Below, piece after piece: positions 1 through 7,768 of a stretch of DNA of 27,138 nucleotides. The notes under the pieces were generated by a model, which was given only the letters and a program-made list of their open reading frames with translations, was not told the DNA's origin and did no database searches. The stretch lies in NCBI GenBank assembly GCA_948468465.1, contig CAOKJJ010000059.1:1-27138 (forward strand), in the 5' to 3' direction. Position 1 is the stretch's first letter. Each line of letters starts with the position of its first letter. This DNA comes from an uncultured Eubacterium sp. (lineage in GTDB: Bacteria; Bacillota_A; Clostridia; Lachnospirales; Lachnospiraceae). Both the position numbers and the translations under genes were made by a program.

Positions 1-1
1 T

Positions 2-157
2 CTTGAAAGAGAATGTTTGCCATTACTGCAAATCCGAGATGCTTATCCCAAAAAGATCATTGCCAGAACCAGGCACCCGAAATATGGTTATGAGGGTATT
101 GAGATTTACAATATAGCTGATTGGCTATTGCAGGAAGAGGAAAGCGGCGCGCAATAA
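2..157 (+). CDS. C-terminal end of an AAA+ ATPase / DUF4143-type protein (partial)
   Basis: This is an open frame entering from the left edge and ending at TAA (155-157). The visible 51 residues end with [20 protein letters not shown], then [17 protein letters not shown] and a short acidic tail. This pattern, a conserved RDxYPKxxI stretch followed by an IxIxNIxDWLL ending, is what I know from the C-terminal DUF4143 part of the large clostridial family of orphan AAA+ ATPases. The ATPase domain itself lies outside the window, so no nucleotide-binding motif can be checked. Those proteins are widespread, often in accessory DNA, and their cellular role is poorly defined. The family call is from memory of the C-terminal motif only. 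No clear terminator follows before the convergent DUF1801 gene. Confidence 0.6.
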   Translation, partial: LERECLPLLQIRDAYPKKIIARTRHPKYGYEGIEIYNIADWLLQEEESGAQ

Positions 158-358
158 ACAGAACACCCCCTCAATTATCAAATGTCCTTTTTGTCAGATG
201 TCCGTGATAGTCAGGCAGGGTCTGGGCTTGCCGGTTTTTTGGCCTGCTTTCACATAAAGACTTTTGATTCAGCCCTGACTTTCTGCCGGAATCTGGTTTC
301 ATTCTGTTACAGACATTATTTTTTCCATTCTTCATTTGAAGCGGAAGATACATCGAAG

Positions 359-766
359 TTATGCATGATTTCCGGTATTCAGGCACCATAAAGCAATCTT
401 TTTCACTAAACCAACGTCAATATTTCCATATGGAATACGTATGGTTCCTTTACTCACACTATATTTTTCCAGTTCTTCTTTAAATTCTATGACTGCTTCG
501 GCGCCGGGATAAAAGCCGATATGATTTTTTGAAGCGGCAAAGTGAAGAATGTTATGGTTTTTCCAATAGGTCGGCATACTCCAGGAAATTCGCTCCTCTG
601 CTTCTGGCAGTGTTTGCTGTAGAATCTGCCTCATAAGAAACAGGTCGGCCTGTTTGTCTTTATCCTGACGCATAATATATTCTTCGACTGTTTTCGGCTT
701 TTCTCCGCAATAATGACTCTGATTTGTATTTTTAAATTCTTTTCCGCACCTTGGACATTTCCACAT
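359..766 (-). CDS. DUF1801 (YdhG/frataxin-like fold) protein with N-terminal zinc ribbon
   Basis: The 135-residue protein starts with a CPRCGKEF zinc-ribbon half (Cys4, Cys7); a further HYC follows near residue 20. The rest (about residues 28-133) resembles the DUF1801 family: a helical EYI...Q start, ISWSMPTYW, a central HIGFYPG strand, and an IRIPYG motif near the C-terminus. Members are small cytosolic proteins with a frataxin/YdhG-like fold. Proposed roles include metal handling, but the function is not settled. The start is supported by an AAGGAA ribosome site upstream on the minus strand. It is a single gene, convergent with the partial ATPase gene and divergent from the DUF2871 gene. 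The length is normal for zinc-ribbon DUF1801 proteins in Clostridia. Confidence 0.8.
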   Translation of the reverse strand: MWKCPRCGKEFKNTNQSHYCGEKPKTVEEYIMRQDKDKQADLFLMRQILQQTLPEAEERISWSMPTYWKNHNILHFAASKNHIGFYPGAEAVIEFKEELEKYSVSKGTIRIPYGNIDVGLVKKIALWCLNTGNHA

Positions 767-918
767 GGTAGGATCTTCCTTATCTTTTTGAAAAATTATG
801 TTTTGCTTAAGGTGACTATATCATGTTTTGCTCAATTTTCAACCTTGTGATGCGCAGCGATATAAGAATTTCATAACGGATTTTGAAAAAATATCCTTCT
901 GCTGTCTGAAATGCAGGC

Positions 919-947
919 TGGAAACCAGGTTTATTACATGGTATAAT
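919..947 (+). promoter_or_regulatory. Predicted sigma-A promoter for the DUF2871 gene
   Basis: A perfect -10 box TATAAT (942-947) carries an extended TG at the right position (TGGTATAAT). It is preceded at 17 bases by TGGAAA (919-924), a four-of-six match to the -35 consensus. It lies just upstream of the gene at 986, which has an AAGGAGG ribosome site. Confidence 0.6.
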
Positions 948-985
948 GGAGTTTATGGATTATGCTTACATAAGGAGGAAGGATT

Positions 986-1402
986 ATGAAACGTTATATG
1001 AATGCGGCTTTATTGTATGCTGTTCTTGCGATGGCCGGCGGTGTGTTTTATCGGGAGTTTACCAAATTCAACGGGTTTACTGCAAAAACCACACTCTCAG
1101 TCGTACATACCCATTATTTTCTGCTCGGTATGGTGTTTTTCCTGCTGCTTCTTTTGCTGGAAAAGAGTTTTTCTTTCACCAGTGCCAAAACCGGGCAGAT
1201 ACTGGCTGTCTATCATACTGGTCTGAATCTGACCGCTGTAATGTTTATCGTGCGGGGAGTGACGCAGGTGCTGGCGCCTGCGCTTTCCTCTGGCATGAAT
1301 GCTGCGATATCCGGCATTGCCGGAATCGGGCATATCCTGCTCGGTGTCAGTATGGTGCTTGTGCTGGTGCAGATCAGACGCAGCGTATCGATGGCGCAGT
1401 AA
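986..1402 (+). CDS. DUF2871 family membrane protein
   Basis: This 138-residue protein is almost entirely hydrophobic, with four predicted membrane segments: about 6-24, 44-66, 78-98 and 107-130. The KTTLSVVHTHYFLLGMVFF stretch, with a His pair at the start of helix 2, and the pattern ending in HILLGVSMVLVL fit the DUF2871 family as I know it. That family is of unknown function and found in Firmicutes. The conserved histidines within helices resemble those of small heme- or metal-binding membrane proteins, but that is only a suggestion. The start is set by a strong AAGGAGG ribosome site 8 bases upstream. An extended -10 promoter precedes the gene and a hairpin terminator follows, so it is probably monocistronic. 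Confidence 0.75.
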   Translation: MKRYMNAALLYAVLAMAGGVFYREFTKFNGFTAKTTLSVVHTHYFLLGMVFFLLLLLLEKSFSFTSAKTGQILAVYHTGLNLTAVMFIVRGVTQVLAPALSSGMNAAISGIAGIGHILLGVSMVLVLVQIRRSVSMAQ

Positions 1403-1452
1403 GCGAAAACCAGGATATACAAACCGTAAGATTCACAAAGGTGATGGCAGAT

Positions 1453-1480
1453 CGACCGCCTGTATGAAAGGGCGGTTTTC
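1453..1480 (+). terminator. Rho-independent terminator after the DUF2871 gene
   Basis: The stem ACCGCC (1455-1460) pairs with GGCGGT (1471-1476) around a 10-base loop and runs into TTTT. It is placed correctly to end the transcript of the gene that stops at 1402. Confidence 0.7.
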
Positions 1481-1623
1481 TGCTGTGTAAAATAAAGTCA
1501 GTATCTGCCAAAATACCAGTTTACAACTTTTTTGATTCAGTACGATACATTGTAAAGATAGTTATAAAATCTGCAAATCAGATGCAGACATTTTGAAAAT
1601 ATAGAAACAACGGGAGAACGATT

Positions 1624-2823
1624 ATGGATAAAAGTTATAATCAAACATTGTATGCCTGCTTTACCGGATATATTGTGCAGGCGATTGTAAACAATTTTGT
1701 GCCGCTTCTTTTTCTGACTTTTCACAACAGTTATGGGATACCGATGACGCAGATTACGCTGCTTATTACGTTCAATTTTGGATTGCAGCTTTTGGTGGAT
1801 ATGTTGTCGGTTACTTTCGTGGACCGGATAGGTTATCGGGCGTCGATGATCATTGCGCATGTCTGTGCTGCGGCGGGTTTCCTGTTTCTGACGATCTTAC
1901 CGGATCTGCTGGAAAATGCTTTTACGGGGCTTATGATTGCGGTTGCCGTATATGCGGTGGGCGGCGGACTGTTAGAGGTATTGGTAAGTCCAATCGTGGA
2001 AGCCTGTCCTACAAAAAATAAAGAAAAGGCCATGAGCCTGCTGCATTCCTTTTATTGTTGGGGGCATATGGCAGTCGTGATTGTATCGACAGCTTTTTTT
2101 CATCTGTTCGGTATCGAAAACTGGAAGGTGATGGCGTGCATTTGGGCGGTGATTCCTTTTGCAAATATGATTCTGTTTACAAGGGTTCCGATTGCTTCTT
2201 TGATGGATCAGGGGGAAGGGAGAACAACCATCCGGCAGCTTTTTTGTAAGAGGATATTCTGGGTACTGATGATAATGATGATCTGTGCCGGAGCGGGCGA
2301 ACAGGCAGTCAGCCAGTGGGCGTCGGCTTTTGCAGAGTCGGGACTTCATGTCAGCAAGACAACAGGAGATCTGGCAGGACCGATGCTGTTTGCGTTTCTG
2401 ATGGGAAGTGCCAGAGCCTTTTATGGAAAGCACGGAGAACGCATCGATTTGGATCGATTTATGGTTGTCAGCAGTATTTTGTGTATCGCTGCCTACCTTT
2501 GCATCTCACTTGTGCCGGGTCCGACGGTCGGGTTTATCGGGTGTGCACTGTGTGGTCTGTCTGTTGGTATTATGTGGCCGGGGGTGTTTAGTAAGGCGGC
2601 GGCTTCTGATGTCAGGGGCGGCACCGCAATGTTTGCACTACTTGCTCTGGCCGGCGACGTCGGGTGTGCGGGAGGACCTACCGTAGTGGGGATGGTTTCC
2701 GGTGCTTTCAATAATAATCTGAAAGTGGGTTTTCTGGCAGGAGTGTTATTTCCGATCTTTTTGTTGATCGGTATTTATTTGTGCCAGTCAGAGAATCGAA
2801 AACGGAATCGGATGTCCGGGTAA
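1624..2823 (+). CDS. Major facilitator superfamily transporter
   Basis: The 399-residue polytopic protein has about 12 hydrophobic segments across its length. It has the MFS-type layout: two six-helix halves with a charged loop around residues 195-210 (the RTTIRQLFCKRIFW region). The first loop after helix 2 contains VDRIGYRASM, a version of the GxxxDRxGRR loop motif of the superfamily. Helix 5 has a GHMAVV stretch, and the second half carries GPMLFAFLMGSARAFYG. The overall flavour is that of the FucP-like / sugar MFS branch, but the substrate cannot be read from sequence. The start at 1624 follows a CGGGAGAACG ribosome site. A 7-base inverted repeat (TTTACAA / TTGTAAA, 1520-1556) lies in its upstream region and could be regulatory. 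It appears to be a single gene, with no obvious terminator before the BlaI gene. Confidence 0.8.
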   Translation: MDKSYNQTLYACFTGYIVQAIVNNFVPLLFLTFHNSYGIPMTQITLLITFNFGLQLLVDMLSVTFVDRIGYRASMIIAHVCAAAGFLFLTILPDLLENAFTGLMIAVAVYAVGGGLLEVLVSPIVEACPTKNKEKAMSLLHSFYCWGHMAVVIVSTAFFHLFGIENWKVMACIWAVIPFANMILFTRVPIASLMDQGEGRTTIRQLFCKRIFWVLMIMMICAGAGEQAVSQWASAFAESGLHVSKTTGDLAGPMLFAFLMGSARAFYGKHGERIDLDRFMVVSSILCIAAYLCISLVPGPTVGFIGCALCGLSVGIMWPGVFSKAAASDVRGGTAMFALLALAGDVGCAGGPTVVGMVSGAFNNNLKVGFLAGVLFPIFLLIGIYLCQSENRKRNRMSG

Positions 2824-3021
2824 GATGCCGTCCGGTCAAATCTGCAGATGGACGAGCCTGTCGGTGGATGGCAGCATAGCTATCTGTGACTTATAAATCT
2901 GGGCCGAATTTTCCGCTAAGTGTGCGGCACAGTCTGCAGAAAGCATGGTTCAGACGGTTGCTGGTGAAAATTGTGCGATCTGGTTGCCGAAGAGTTTATT
3001 TTTTCTATAAAATGTCAACGA

Positions 3022-3070
3022 ATATTGATGATTAATGGCGATTGACCGATAAAAAGATTATCAATATATA
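3022..3070 (+). promoter_or_regulatory. Promoter with overlapping dyad upstream of the BlaI-type repressor
   Basis: TTGACC (3042-3047), a 17-base spacer and TATATA (3065-3070) form a good sigma-A promoter ending 21 bases before the start codon. An inverted repeat, ATATTGAT (3022-3029) and ATCAATAT (3060-3067), brackets the -35 and overlaps the -10. BlaI-family proteins repress their own operons from dyads overlapping the promoter, so this is a candidate operator. That assignment is inferred. Confidence 0.45.
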
Positions 3071-3091
3071 AATCGAAAGGAAGAAAGCGGT

Positions 3092-3508
3092 ATGGCAAAG
3101 AAAGAAATTACACCGGGCGAATGGCAGATTATGGAAGTTCTCTGGGCCTGCGGGAAACCTCTGACGTCTTCCGAGGTCTGCAAAAGGATGCAGGGGAATG
3201 TGGATATGTCGATGCGGGTGCTGATGAACCGTCTGAGTCAGAAAAATGTTCCTGGCTACACAGTGGATGAGCATGACGCAAGGGGTTATCATTACTATGT
3301 GCAGAGGACCAGGGAGGAATGTGTCAGAGAGAAAAGCAGGAAGTTTGTGGACAGCTATTTTTCCGGCAATGGGACAAATGCGATGGCGGCGCTGCTGCAT
3401 AGTTTTGTCCTGACAGATGAACAGATCAGGGAGCTGGAGGAAATTCTGGAGCAGAGCAGGGACCGGAAGGCGGAATCCACACAGAGAGAGGGTGGCTCTC
3501 ATGCCTGA
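3092..3508 (+). CDS. BlaI/MecI/CopY family transcriptional repressor
   Basis: This 138-residue protein has the BlaI/MecI layout. An N-terminal winged helix spans about residues 5-75: ITPGEWQIMEVLWACGKPLT, then SSEVCKRM, MSMRVLMNRLSQK and a wing at YHYY. A C-terminal dimerisation tail follows (SYFSGNGTNAMAALLHSFV...LEEILEQ). In this family the repressor dimer holds a membrane-protease operon silent until the partner M56 protease triggers its cleavage. The stop overlaps the next start by 8 bases (ATG at 3501 inside the last codons), so repressor and protease are translationally coupled. The ribosome site GAAAGGAAG supports the 3092 start. The recognition segment SMRVLMNRLSQKNVPGYTV is longer than in classical BlaI, where TVKTLLNRL is followed directly by the wing. 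Confidence 0.85.
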   Translation: MAKKEITPGEWQIMEVLWACGKPLTSSEVCKRMQGNVDMSMRVLMNRLSQKNVPGYTVDEHDARGYHYYVQRTREECVREKSRKFVDSYFSGNGTNAMAALLHSFVLTDEQIRELEEILEQSRDRKAESTQREGGSHA

Positions 3509-4745
3509 CTGGTCAGAGATCGGCCGACTCCTGGATTTTGGCGCGGTGTATTACACGACGCAGCTGGTGCGGTGTGCAGCCTTTTCTTTTTTACTGGCCG
3601 GACTGGTGATGCTGCTTCGAAAACTATTTTTTTCAGAACGGACTTTTCTGCGGGGACTTTTATGGTTATCGTTTCTGCTTCTTCCGTTTCTGGGAAAGCT
3701 GAAATTGTTTTATGAAAATGAGGCAGTTCTTCATGTCACATGGTGGCTGACGGCGGCAACAATGTCGTGGATATGGATGGACCGTGTGTATGCGGCGGGT
3801 ATTTGTGTCGCGGCTGTGTGCATATTTAGAAAACGGCTGTGTCTTTGGAAGTTGGTTGCAGGGATGGAAAAGGTTCCTTTGGGCGATACCTGGGTCAGAG
3901 TTACGGATATGAATGTCACGCCGTTTACCGTCGGGCTGCTGAAACCAAAGATTGTCATTCCCAGAGCGATGCTTGAAAACTACAGTCGGGATGAATCGAT
4001 GGCTGTTGTGCAGCATGAAAAGACGCATATCCGTCTGGGTCATCTGTGGTTTGGGTTTGTATGGGATATCCTGCGGTGTCTGTTATGGGTGAATCCGTTT
4101 CTTGGAATGTTACAAAAACAGTTTCGGGCGGATATGGAGGATATCTGCGACAGGGTGTGTATACAAAGCAGCGGGAGACCGGCATACGAATATGGTCTGG
4201 TACTGCTGAAAACGCTGAAACTGCTGCGCACTGGTTCAGGGGATATGCCGTCTGCTGTTACCTATGCCGGAGAAAAGGAATTTGCCGATATCAAAAGGCG
4301 AATGGGCGAGATTGCCGATTTCCGTCCATACCGGAAAAGGATGTGTGCGGGCATGGCAGTCGCGGCCGTGCTTGCGGCTGCGGCGATGCTGCTGGCGGTA
4401 CAAACACATTCCTATGCGCGATGCAATGAAAGCCGGGACATTATGGTTGGAAATGATGACGGGAATCCCCGGATAGTCTCCTCCGATACCGGGAAACTGG
4501 CGCAGATGATTTCATATGACGACAGATGTGTTTATGTTGAGAGAGAAGCGTTTGAGAAGTTTTTGGAAGAAAATCATGCGGACGGGGAAATCTGGATTGT
4601 TTTTGACGGATTTTATAAACTTCCGGGTCTGGCTGGCGCAGCGGAGGCCTGTATTTACGAAGGCGGTTCTACAGACAGAGTCGTGCGGATTTCTTATGAA
4701 AGCGTCATGGATCACTGGTATATGAAACTGCTGAAACTGCTGTAG
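3501..4745 (+). CDS. M56-family membrane metalloprotease (BlaR1/MecR1-like)
   Basis: A 414-residue protein is called from ATG 3501, chosen because a GAGGGTGG ribosome site precedes it and it overlaps the BlaI stop. Hydrophobic segments at roughly residues 17-40, 50-72, 78-115 and 275-300 fit the four-helix BlaR1 topology. The zinc motif HEKTH (residues 172-176) lies in the predicted cytosolic protease domain, preceded by the family's KPKIVIPRAML stretch. After the last helix only about 110 residues remain outside. There is no penicillin-binding sensor (no SxxK / SxN arrangement seen), so the signal is unlikely to be a beta-lactam bound in the classical way. The expected role is to sense an extracellular cue and relieve repression by the adjacent BlaI protein. 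The target genes are not evident unless the disrupted downstream frame was one. Confidence 0.8.
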   Translation: MPDWSEIGRLLDFGAVYYTTQLVRCAAFSFLLAGLVMLLRKLFFSERTFLRGLLWLSFLLLPFLGKLKLFYENEAVLHVTWWLTAATMSWIWMDRVYAAGICVAAVCIFRKRLCLWKLVAGMEKVPLGDTWVRVTDMNVTPFTVGLLKPKIVIPRAMLENYSRDESMAVVQHEKTHIRLGHLWFGFVWDILRCLLWVNPFLGMLQKQFRADMEDICDRVCIQSSGRPAYEYGLVLLKTLKLLRTGSGDMPSAVTYAGEKEFADIKRRMGEIADFRPYRKRMCAGMAVAAVLAAAAMLLAVQTHSYARCNESRDIMVGNDDGNPRIVSSDTGKLAQMISYDDRCVYVEREAFEKFLEENHADGEIWIVFDGFYKLPGLAGAAEACIYEGGSTDRVVRISYESVMDHWYMKLLKLL

Positions 4746-5238
4746 CGAACTATGGAAACGAAAAGGATTTCAATCAATTTTATTCAGGGAGGACAGATTA
4801 TGGCAATGGAGACGAACATCGGCAGTTACAATTAGGGAAACTATATTATGATGAAAACGGTATTCCCTGGATGTCAAAGGAGCAGGCGGACAGATGCATC
4901 ACAGGAAAAAGCAGCTGGAAAAAATGATATCTGTGTCAGATGAGGTAAAAGCAGAGCTGGCAGAAATCGTGAAACAGGATTTTATCAGCATCAATGGCCA
5001 AAGCATACCAGAAGGAACCGGGAGAAATGATGTGATCAATACGTATTTAAGATCCCTCCCTTCAAAGCAACGCAGCTCCGCTTCATGGACGTTGGACCAG
5101 CTGGCGGGAGATTTTGTTTCCGAAATGGAGAAGCTGGCGAGGGAAAACTATTCGGGATGGAAACCGGGGGACGCTTTTGACACAGGCATTTTTGAACGGT
5201 CGGACGGGATGCGCGGAGGATTGGATATCAGGGTATAG
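4700..5238 (+). pseudogene. Frameshifted remnant of an unrecognised gene after the M56 protease
   Basis: Two overlapping frames carry protein-like sequence. The first is open from 4700 to TGA 4925-4927 and includes GRTDYGNGDEHRQLQLGKLY and then YDENGIPWMSKEQADR, but it has no good start. The second starts at ATG 4894 and runs to 5238 (114 residues: KKQLEKMISVSDEVKAELA ... GRNDVINTYLRSLPSKQRS ... WKPGDAFDTGIF). Joined by a frame change near 4890-4925 they would give one continuous hydrophilic, helix-rich product. The second frame alone has no ribosome site close to its ATG. I do not recognise the family. The alternative is that the second frame is a real 114-residue gene and the first is chance; I favour a broken gene at moderate confidence. 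Confidence 0.4.
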
Positions 5239-5921
5239 ATAATGTTGATTGTAGCTGGATTTATGATAGAATACCTGTCTTTGCAGGTTGAATCGTAAAA
5301 TATAGTGCCAGACGATAGATTTTAATCTGCGGTAACGAGTAAAGCAGATAGATGACAGATAAAATAGGTCTGTACTTGTGCGTTCTTTCTGCAAAAACAG
5401 GCCCCGCATCCAGCTGAGACTTCATAATTTTGAAGGATTTTTTGATCTGCTATAAATTGTGGTATGTGGAACAGATCTCTGAATCCGCCATGTTTATTTC
5501 ACTGGTAACGATCCTGTTATATCTGGTAAATTTCTTGTTATTTTCAATTTTTTTTGTTCAAATTCACTTTTACTGCATGGTGTCAAAATAAAACACAAAA
5601 ATAGTATAATTATAAAATATATAGTGAATTGTAATTATACTATTGACATTTTTATAAATATATCGTAAAATAAATGCACAGTATGTAATTAGAATAATAA
5701 ATATAAAAGATTTATTAACACAGTTACGAACATTATACATTAATAACCATAGTAATATAGCGAAAGTAGATGATATTATGAATTATGAAAATCCTCAGAG
5801 GTATAAAAATGGAGATTACATTTTTCAAGAAAGGATGGTCATTTGAAAAGAATAAATAAAATATGTATTTGTTTTGTGTCCCTAAAAAAAACAGACAAAA
5901 CAGCAAGGATATAGTATTATT
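5239..5921. other. 683-base AT-rich intergenic region
   Basis: No convincing gene is present. The first half has scattered small hairpins (for example ACCTG/CAGGT around 5273-5288). The second half holds a strong promoter under an inverted repeat, listed separately. Downstream of it a leader of about 245 bases contains a 22-codon frame at 5778-5846 and a TTG-start frame at 5843, neither strong enough to call. Confidence 0.6.
5600..5671 (+). promoter_or_regulatory. Strong promoter with a 13-base inverted repeat abutting the -35
   Basis: TTGACA (5643-5648), exactly 17 bases, and TAAAAT (5666-5671) are close to the sigma-A consensus. A perfect inverted repeat, AATAGTATAATTA (5600-5612) and TAATTATACTATT (5632-5644), ends on the -35 and is a candidate operator or activator site. 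The first sizeable gene downstream is the secreted protein at 5922, giving a leader of roughly 245 bases. Confidence 0.6.
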
Positions 5922-6515
5922 ATGAATATAAAAAAAGTATTGAAAAAATTAACAGCAGTGATTTGCTGCGCAGGATGTCTGTTCAGTTATTCTACAGATG
6001 TATATGGCATGGAAACAGAAAAAATTGAAGTTACCCAAGAAATAAAGGATGGGATTACAGCCTGTCTGGAAACAGAAAATGGAGAAGTCCTGCCAATGGA
6101 TTGTGATATTTCTTTGGTGAAACATACATTGAATACACGTTCATCAGAAGGAGATATGTACACATTAGAAGTAAAATCATCTGAGCGAAAGACTTCGTCA
6201 GACAGTACGACTCAATTTGGGATTGGGCTTACGGGCAGGATTACGTGGATTGACCATCTGGGAACATCAAATGAACTGGTTTCTTACACAGGCACGTATA
6301 GTAATCCTTCTCAAATAGCTTTTGCAAAGTATGATGTTGGCCTTGCAAACAGTACAAAGCATTCTATCACCATAGACAATATAGCTGCTAATAATTCTAT
6401 CTATAATACAGATCCATGTCATAATAAAGGGGTTAGCTTTTTCCTTTATATGTATGCGAGAACAAAAGAGGGCAGCATAGCAAGGCTGACAGTTAAAACA
6501 AGCATATTCGACTGA
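5922..6515 (+). CDS. Secreted protein of unknown function
   Basis: The 197-residue protein has a clear signal peptide: basic MNIKKVLKKL, then a hydrophobic core with Cys residues (TAVICCAGCLFSYS) and a probable cut after DVYG near residue 29. The Cys at 19 does not sit in a clean lipobox, so a lipoprotein is possible but not favoured. The mature part is Ser/Thr-rich and strand-rich (SERKTSSDSTTQFGIGLTG, then ITWIDHLGTSNELVSYTGTY), with Cys at about 48, 60 and 166. It looks like a small beta-sandwich exported domain. I do not recognise a family. It lies 45 bases before a membrane-protein gene with its own GGAAAGGAG site, so the two probably form an operon driven by the promoter at 5643. Codon use is more AT-rich than in flanking genes. 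Confidence 0.7.
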   Translation: MNIKKVLKKLTAVICCAGCLFSYSTDVYGMETEKIEVTQEIKDGITACLETENGEVLPMDCDISLVKHTLNTRSSEGDMYTLEVKSSERKTSSDSTTQFGIGLTGRITWIDHLGTSNELVSYTGTYSNPSQIAFAKYDVGLANSTKHSITIDNIAANNSIYNTDPCHNKGVSFFLYMYARTKEGSIARLTVKTSIFD

Positions 6516-6560
6516 GAAGTATGATTACGTGACTTTCATTTTCTTGGAAAGGAGTATTTT

Positions 6561-7136
6561 ATGAAAAAATGTTTCAAATGGATCGCCTGTATTTTAATTG
6601 CGTATCTTCTCGTCCTCGTTCCGTATATGGGTTATTTTATACGCAGCGTATCTTATGACCCGTCATTGGGAATGCCGATGGATCATGTAGATGCTTTTTA
6701 CCCGACATACAGCAGTCTGATCTGGTCAGCATTTATGGGTATTTTATTCTATGTTATCCTGCAGGGCAGGAAAAATGTGCCGCAGATGCCTGAGAGGGAA
6801 ATTGAAAGAAAGAAGCTGTTTTTACACACTGTGGCTGGTGCGTTATGTATTGTTGCGATCGGCTTTGCGTTGGAATGGTATCATGGAGTCATAGAGAATT
6901 CTGTGTTCAATGATATTTATTATGCCATCAGTAATACAGGTCAGGTTATTGCCACAGGCTCAGAGGAACAGTTTATGCATGTTACAATTATCGCGCAATA
7001 TTTTGAACGCGCTATAATTCCGGATTTTCTGAAAATGATGAATTTACTTGTTGTGTTCCTGTTTTACCAGGGGCTGCAAATGCTGTCTGCTGTACATGTA
7101 AATGATGCTGCAACAGTGAAAAATTCTGTGAAATGA
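6561..7136 (+). CDS. Membrane protein of unknown function
   Basis: The 191-residue protein has four predicted membrane helices: about 5-27 (WIACILIAYLLVLVPYMGYF), 50-68, 88-108 (LHTVAGALCIVAIGFALEW) and 152-174 (FLKMMNLLVVFLFYQGLQML). An outside or inside loop after helix 1 is rich in Pro, Asp and Tyr (YDPSLGMPMDHVDAFYPTY), and a basic PEREIERKK segment separates helices 2 and 3. No family is recognised. It follows the secreted protein gene and has a good GGAAAGGAG ribosome site 8 bases before the ATG. A strong hairpin terminator lies about 120 bases downstream. The two genes look like an exported protein and a membrane partner, but this is an inference from position only. Confidence 0.65.
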   Translation: MKKCFKWIACILIAYLLVLVPYMGYFIRSVSYDPSLGMPMDHVDAFYPTYSSLIWSAFMGILFYVILQGRKNVPQMPEREIERKKLFLHTVAGALCIVAIGFALEWYHGVIENSVFNDIYYAISNTGQVIATGSEEQFMHVTIIAQYFERAIIPDFLKMMNLLVVFLFYQGLQMLSAVHVNDAATVKNSVK

Positions 7137-7256
7137 GAAATATTTTAACATCTTTCGTTTTAGGCAGAAGAACTGTGGAAAAAAGATGTATGGAATTGAG
7201 GAAAATTGAAGAACGTCGGGGATTGAGAGGCGATACTGATCAAACGGAGAATTATG

Positions 7257-7291
7257 AAAGCAGGAGCTCTAAAATGGAGCGTCCTGCTTTT
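7257..7291 (+). terminator. Hairpin terminator after the secreted/membrane protein pair
   Basis: AAAGCAGGA (7257-7265) pairs with TCCTGCTTT (7282-7290), extended inside by GCTC with GAGC. A-rich and T-rich flanks on both sides make it likely to work in either direction. Confidence 0.65.
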
Positions 7292-7376
7292 ACTGTAATT
7301 CTTTATAGCCAGGATTATCATCTGATACAGCAGTCTGATTCTGCCGCCGTTACGGTCGGACAGCGGCGGAGGACAA

Positions 7377-7396
7377 TTTACTACTTTTTTTACTAC
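7377..7396 (+). repeat. Paired TTTACTAC repeats, left junction (first pair)
   Basis: TTTACTAC occurs at 7377-7384 and 7389-7396. The same octamer recurs at 7633-7640 (with GTTACTAC at 7622-7629) and at 26880-26906 as an inverted pair, always near a phosphatase-start relic. The pattern resembles arm-type integrase binding repeats near element ends. Confidence 0.45.
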
Positions 7397-7516
7397 TTTT
7401 GAGGTCAAAGATATGCCAATTTAGACTACAATATGCCACGGACGAAAGGCTAAAGCAAGACGCAGGAAAAGCCGATAAATCAAGGAAATACAGTAAATAC
7501 AAGGATTTTTTGAGAT

Positions 7517-7579
7517 ATGATTAAAATACTTTTCGTCTGCCACGGCAGCACAGCGGATATGCATTGCATATGCGGGTAA
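7517..7579 (+). pseudogene. Relic of a low-molecular-weight tyrosine phosphatase start (left copy; possible att core)
   Basis: ATG at 7517 opens a 20-codon frame, MIKILFVCHGSTADMHCICG, then stops. MIKILFVCHG is the classic beginning of low-molecular-weight protein tyrosine phosphatases, normally followed by NICRSPMAE of the CX5R loop. Here homology stops right after CHG. A second copy of the same 34 bases, with three differences, lies at 27046-27079 in the same orientation. The relic probably marks an integration junction in a phosphatase gene rather than an expressed peptide. Confidence 0.5.
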
Positions 7580-7640
7580 AACGGGGCAGAACGGGGCAAA
7601 TCGTGGCAGCAGGAGCGGTGGGTTACTACGGTTTTACTAC
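7578..7640 (+). repeat. Terminal-type repeats: AAAACGGGGCAGAA and TTACTACG motifs
   Basis: AAAACGGGGCAGAA (7578-7591) occurs exactly once more, inverted, at 26931-26944. It is followed by ACGGGGCA again and by GTTACTACG/TTTACTACG at 7622-7641, and then ATTGAAGGCGTGAA, which has a one-mismatch inverted counterpart near the right junction. No gene is seen here. Confidence 0.45.
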
Positions 7641-7694
7641 GATTGAAGGCGTGAACATTAAGGGTGTGGAAATGAGCATATTTTTATTGAAATG

Positions 7695-7739
7695 AAAAAG
7701 CGCCTGTAAAAAATCAATGGTTTTACTGACGCTTTTTTG
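7695..7739 (-). terminator. Hairpin terminator after the Rpn nuclease gene
   Basis: AAAAGCG with GTAAAA on the left pairs with TTTTAC and CGCTTTT on the right around AATCAATG-type loop bases. A/T tracts on both sides allow termination on the minus strand just past the Rpn stop at 7769. Confidence 0.55.
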
Positions 7740-7768
7740 TTTGCGTTAAGGCATGGGATCATCTGTTA

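Noticed and set aside
171..391. Overlapping 70-codon frames on both strands
   Set aside because: Neither has a ribosome site or recognisable motif; the composition looks like non-coding intergenic DNA.
1520..1556. TTTACAA/TTGTAAA repeat upstream of the MFS gene as an operator
   Set aside because: Seven-base arms with a 23-base gap are too short to separate from chance, so it is mentioned only in the gene entry.
5778..5846. 22-codon frame MNYENPQRYKNGDYIFQERM.. downstream of the strong promoter
   Set aside because: The ribosome site is weak and there is no homology cue; it could be a leader peptide, but there is nothing to support calling it.
5843..5914. TTG-start frame with a signal-like beginning (KRINKICICFVSL)
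   Set aside because: There is an AAAGGA site upstream, but it is only 23 codons, ends before any mature region, and the hydrophobic core is short.
7133..7402. 89-codon plus-strand frame after the membrane protein gene
   Set aside because: It runs straight through a strong terminator and ends in a Phe/Tyr-rich stretch made by the TTTACTAC repeats; no ribosome site.
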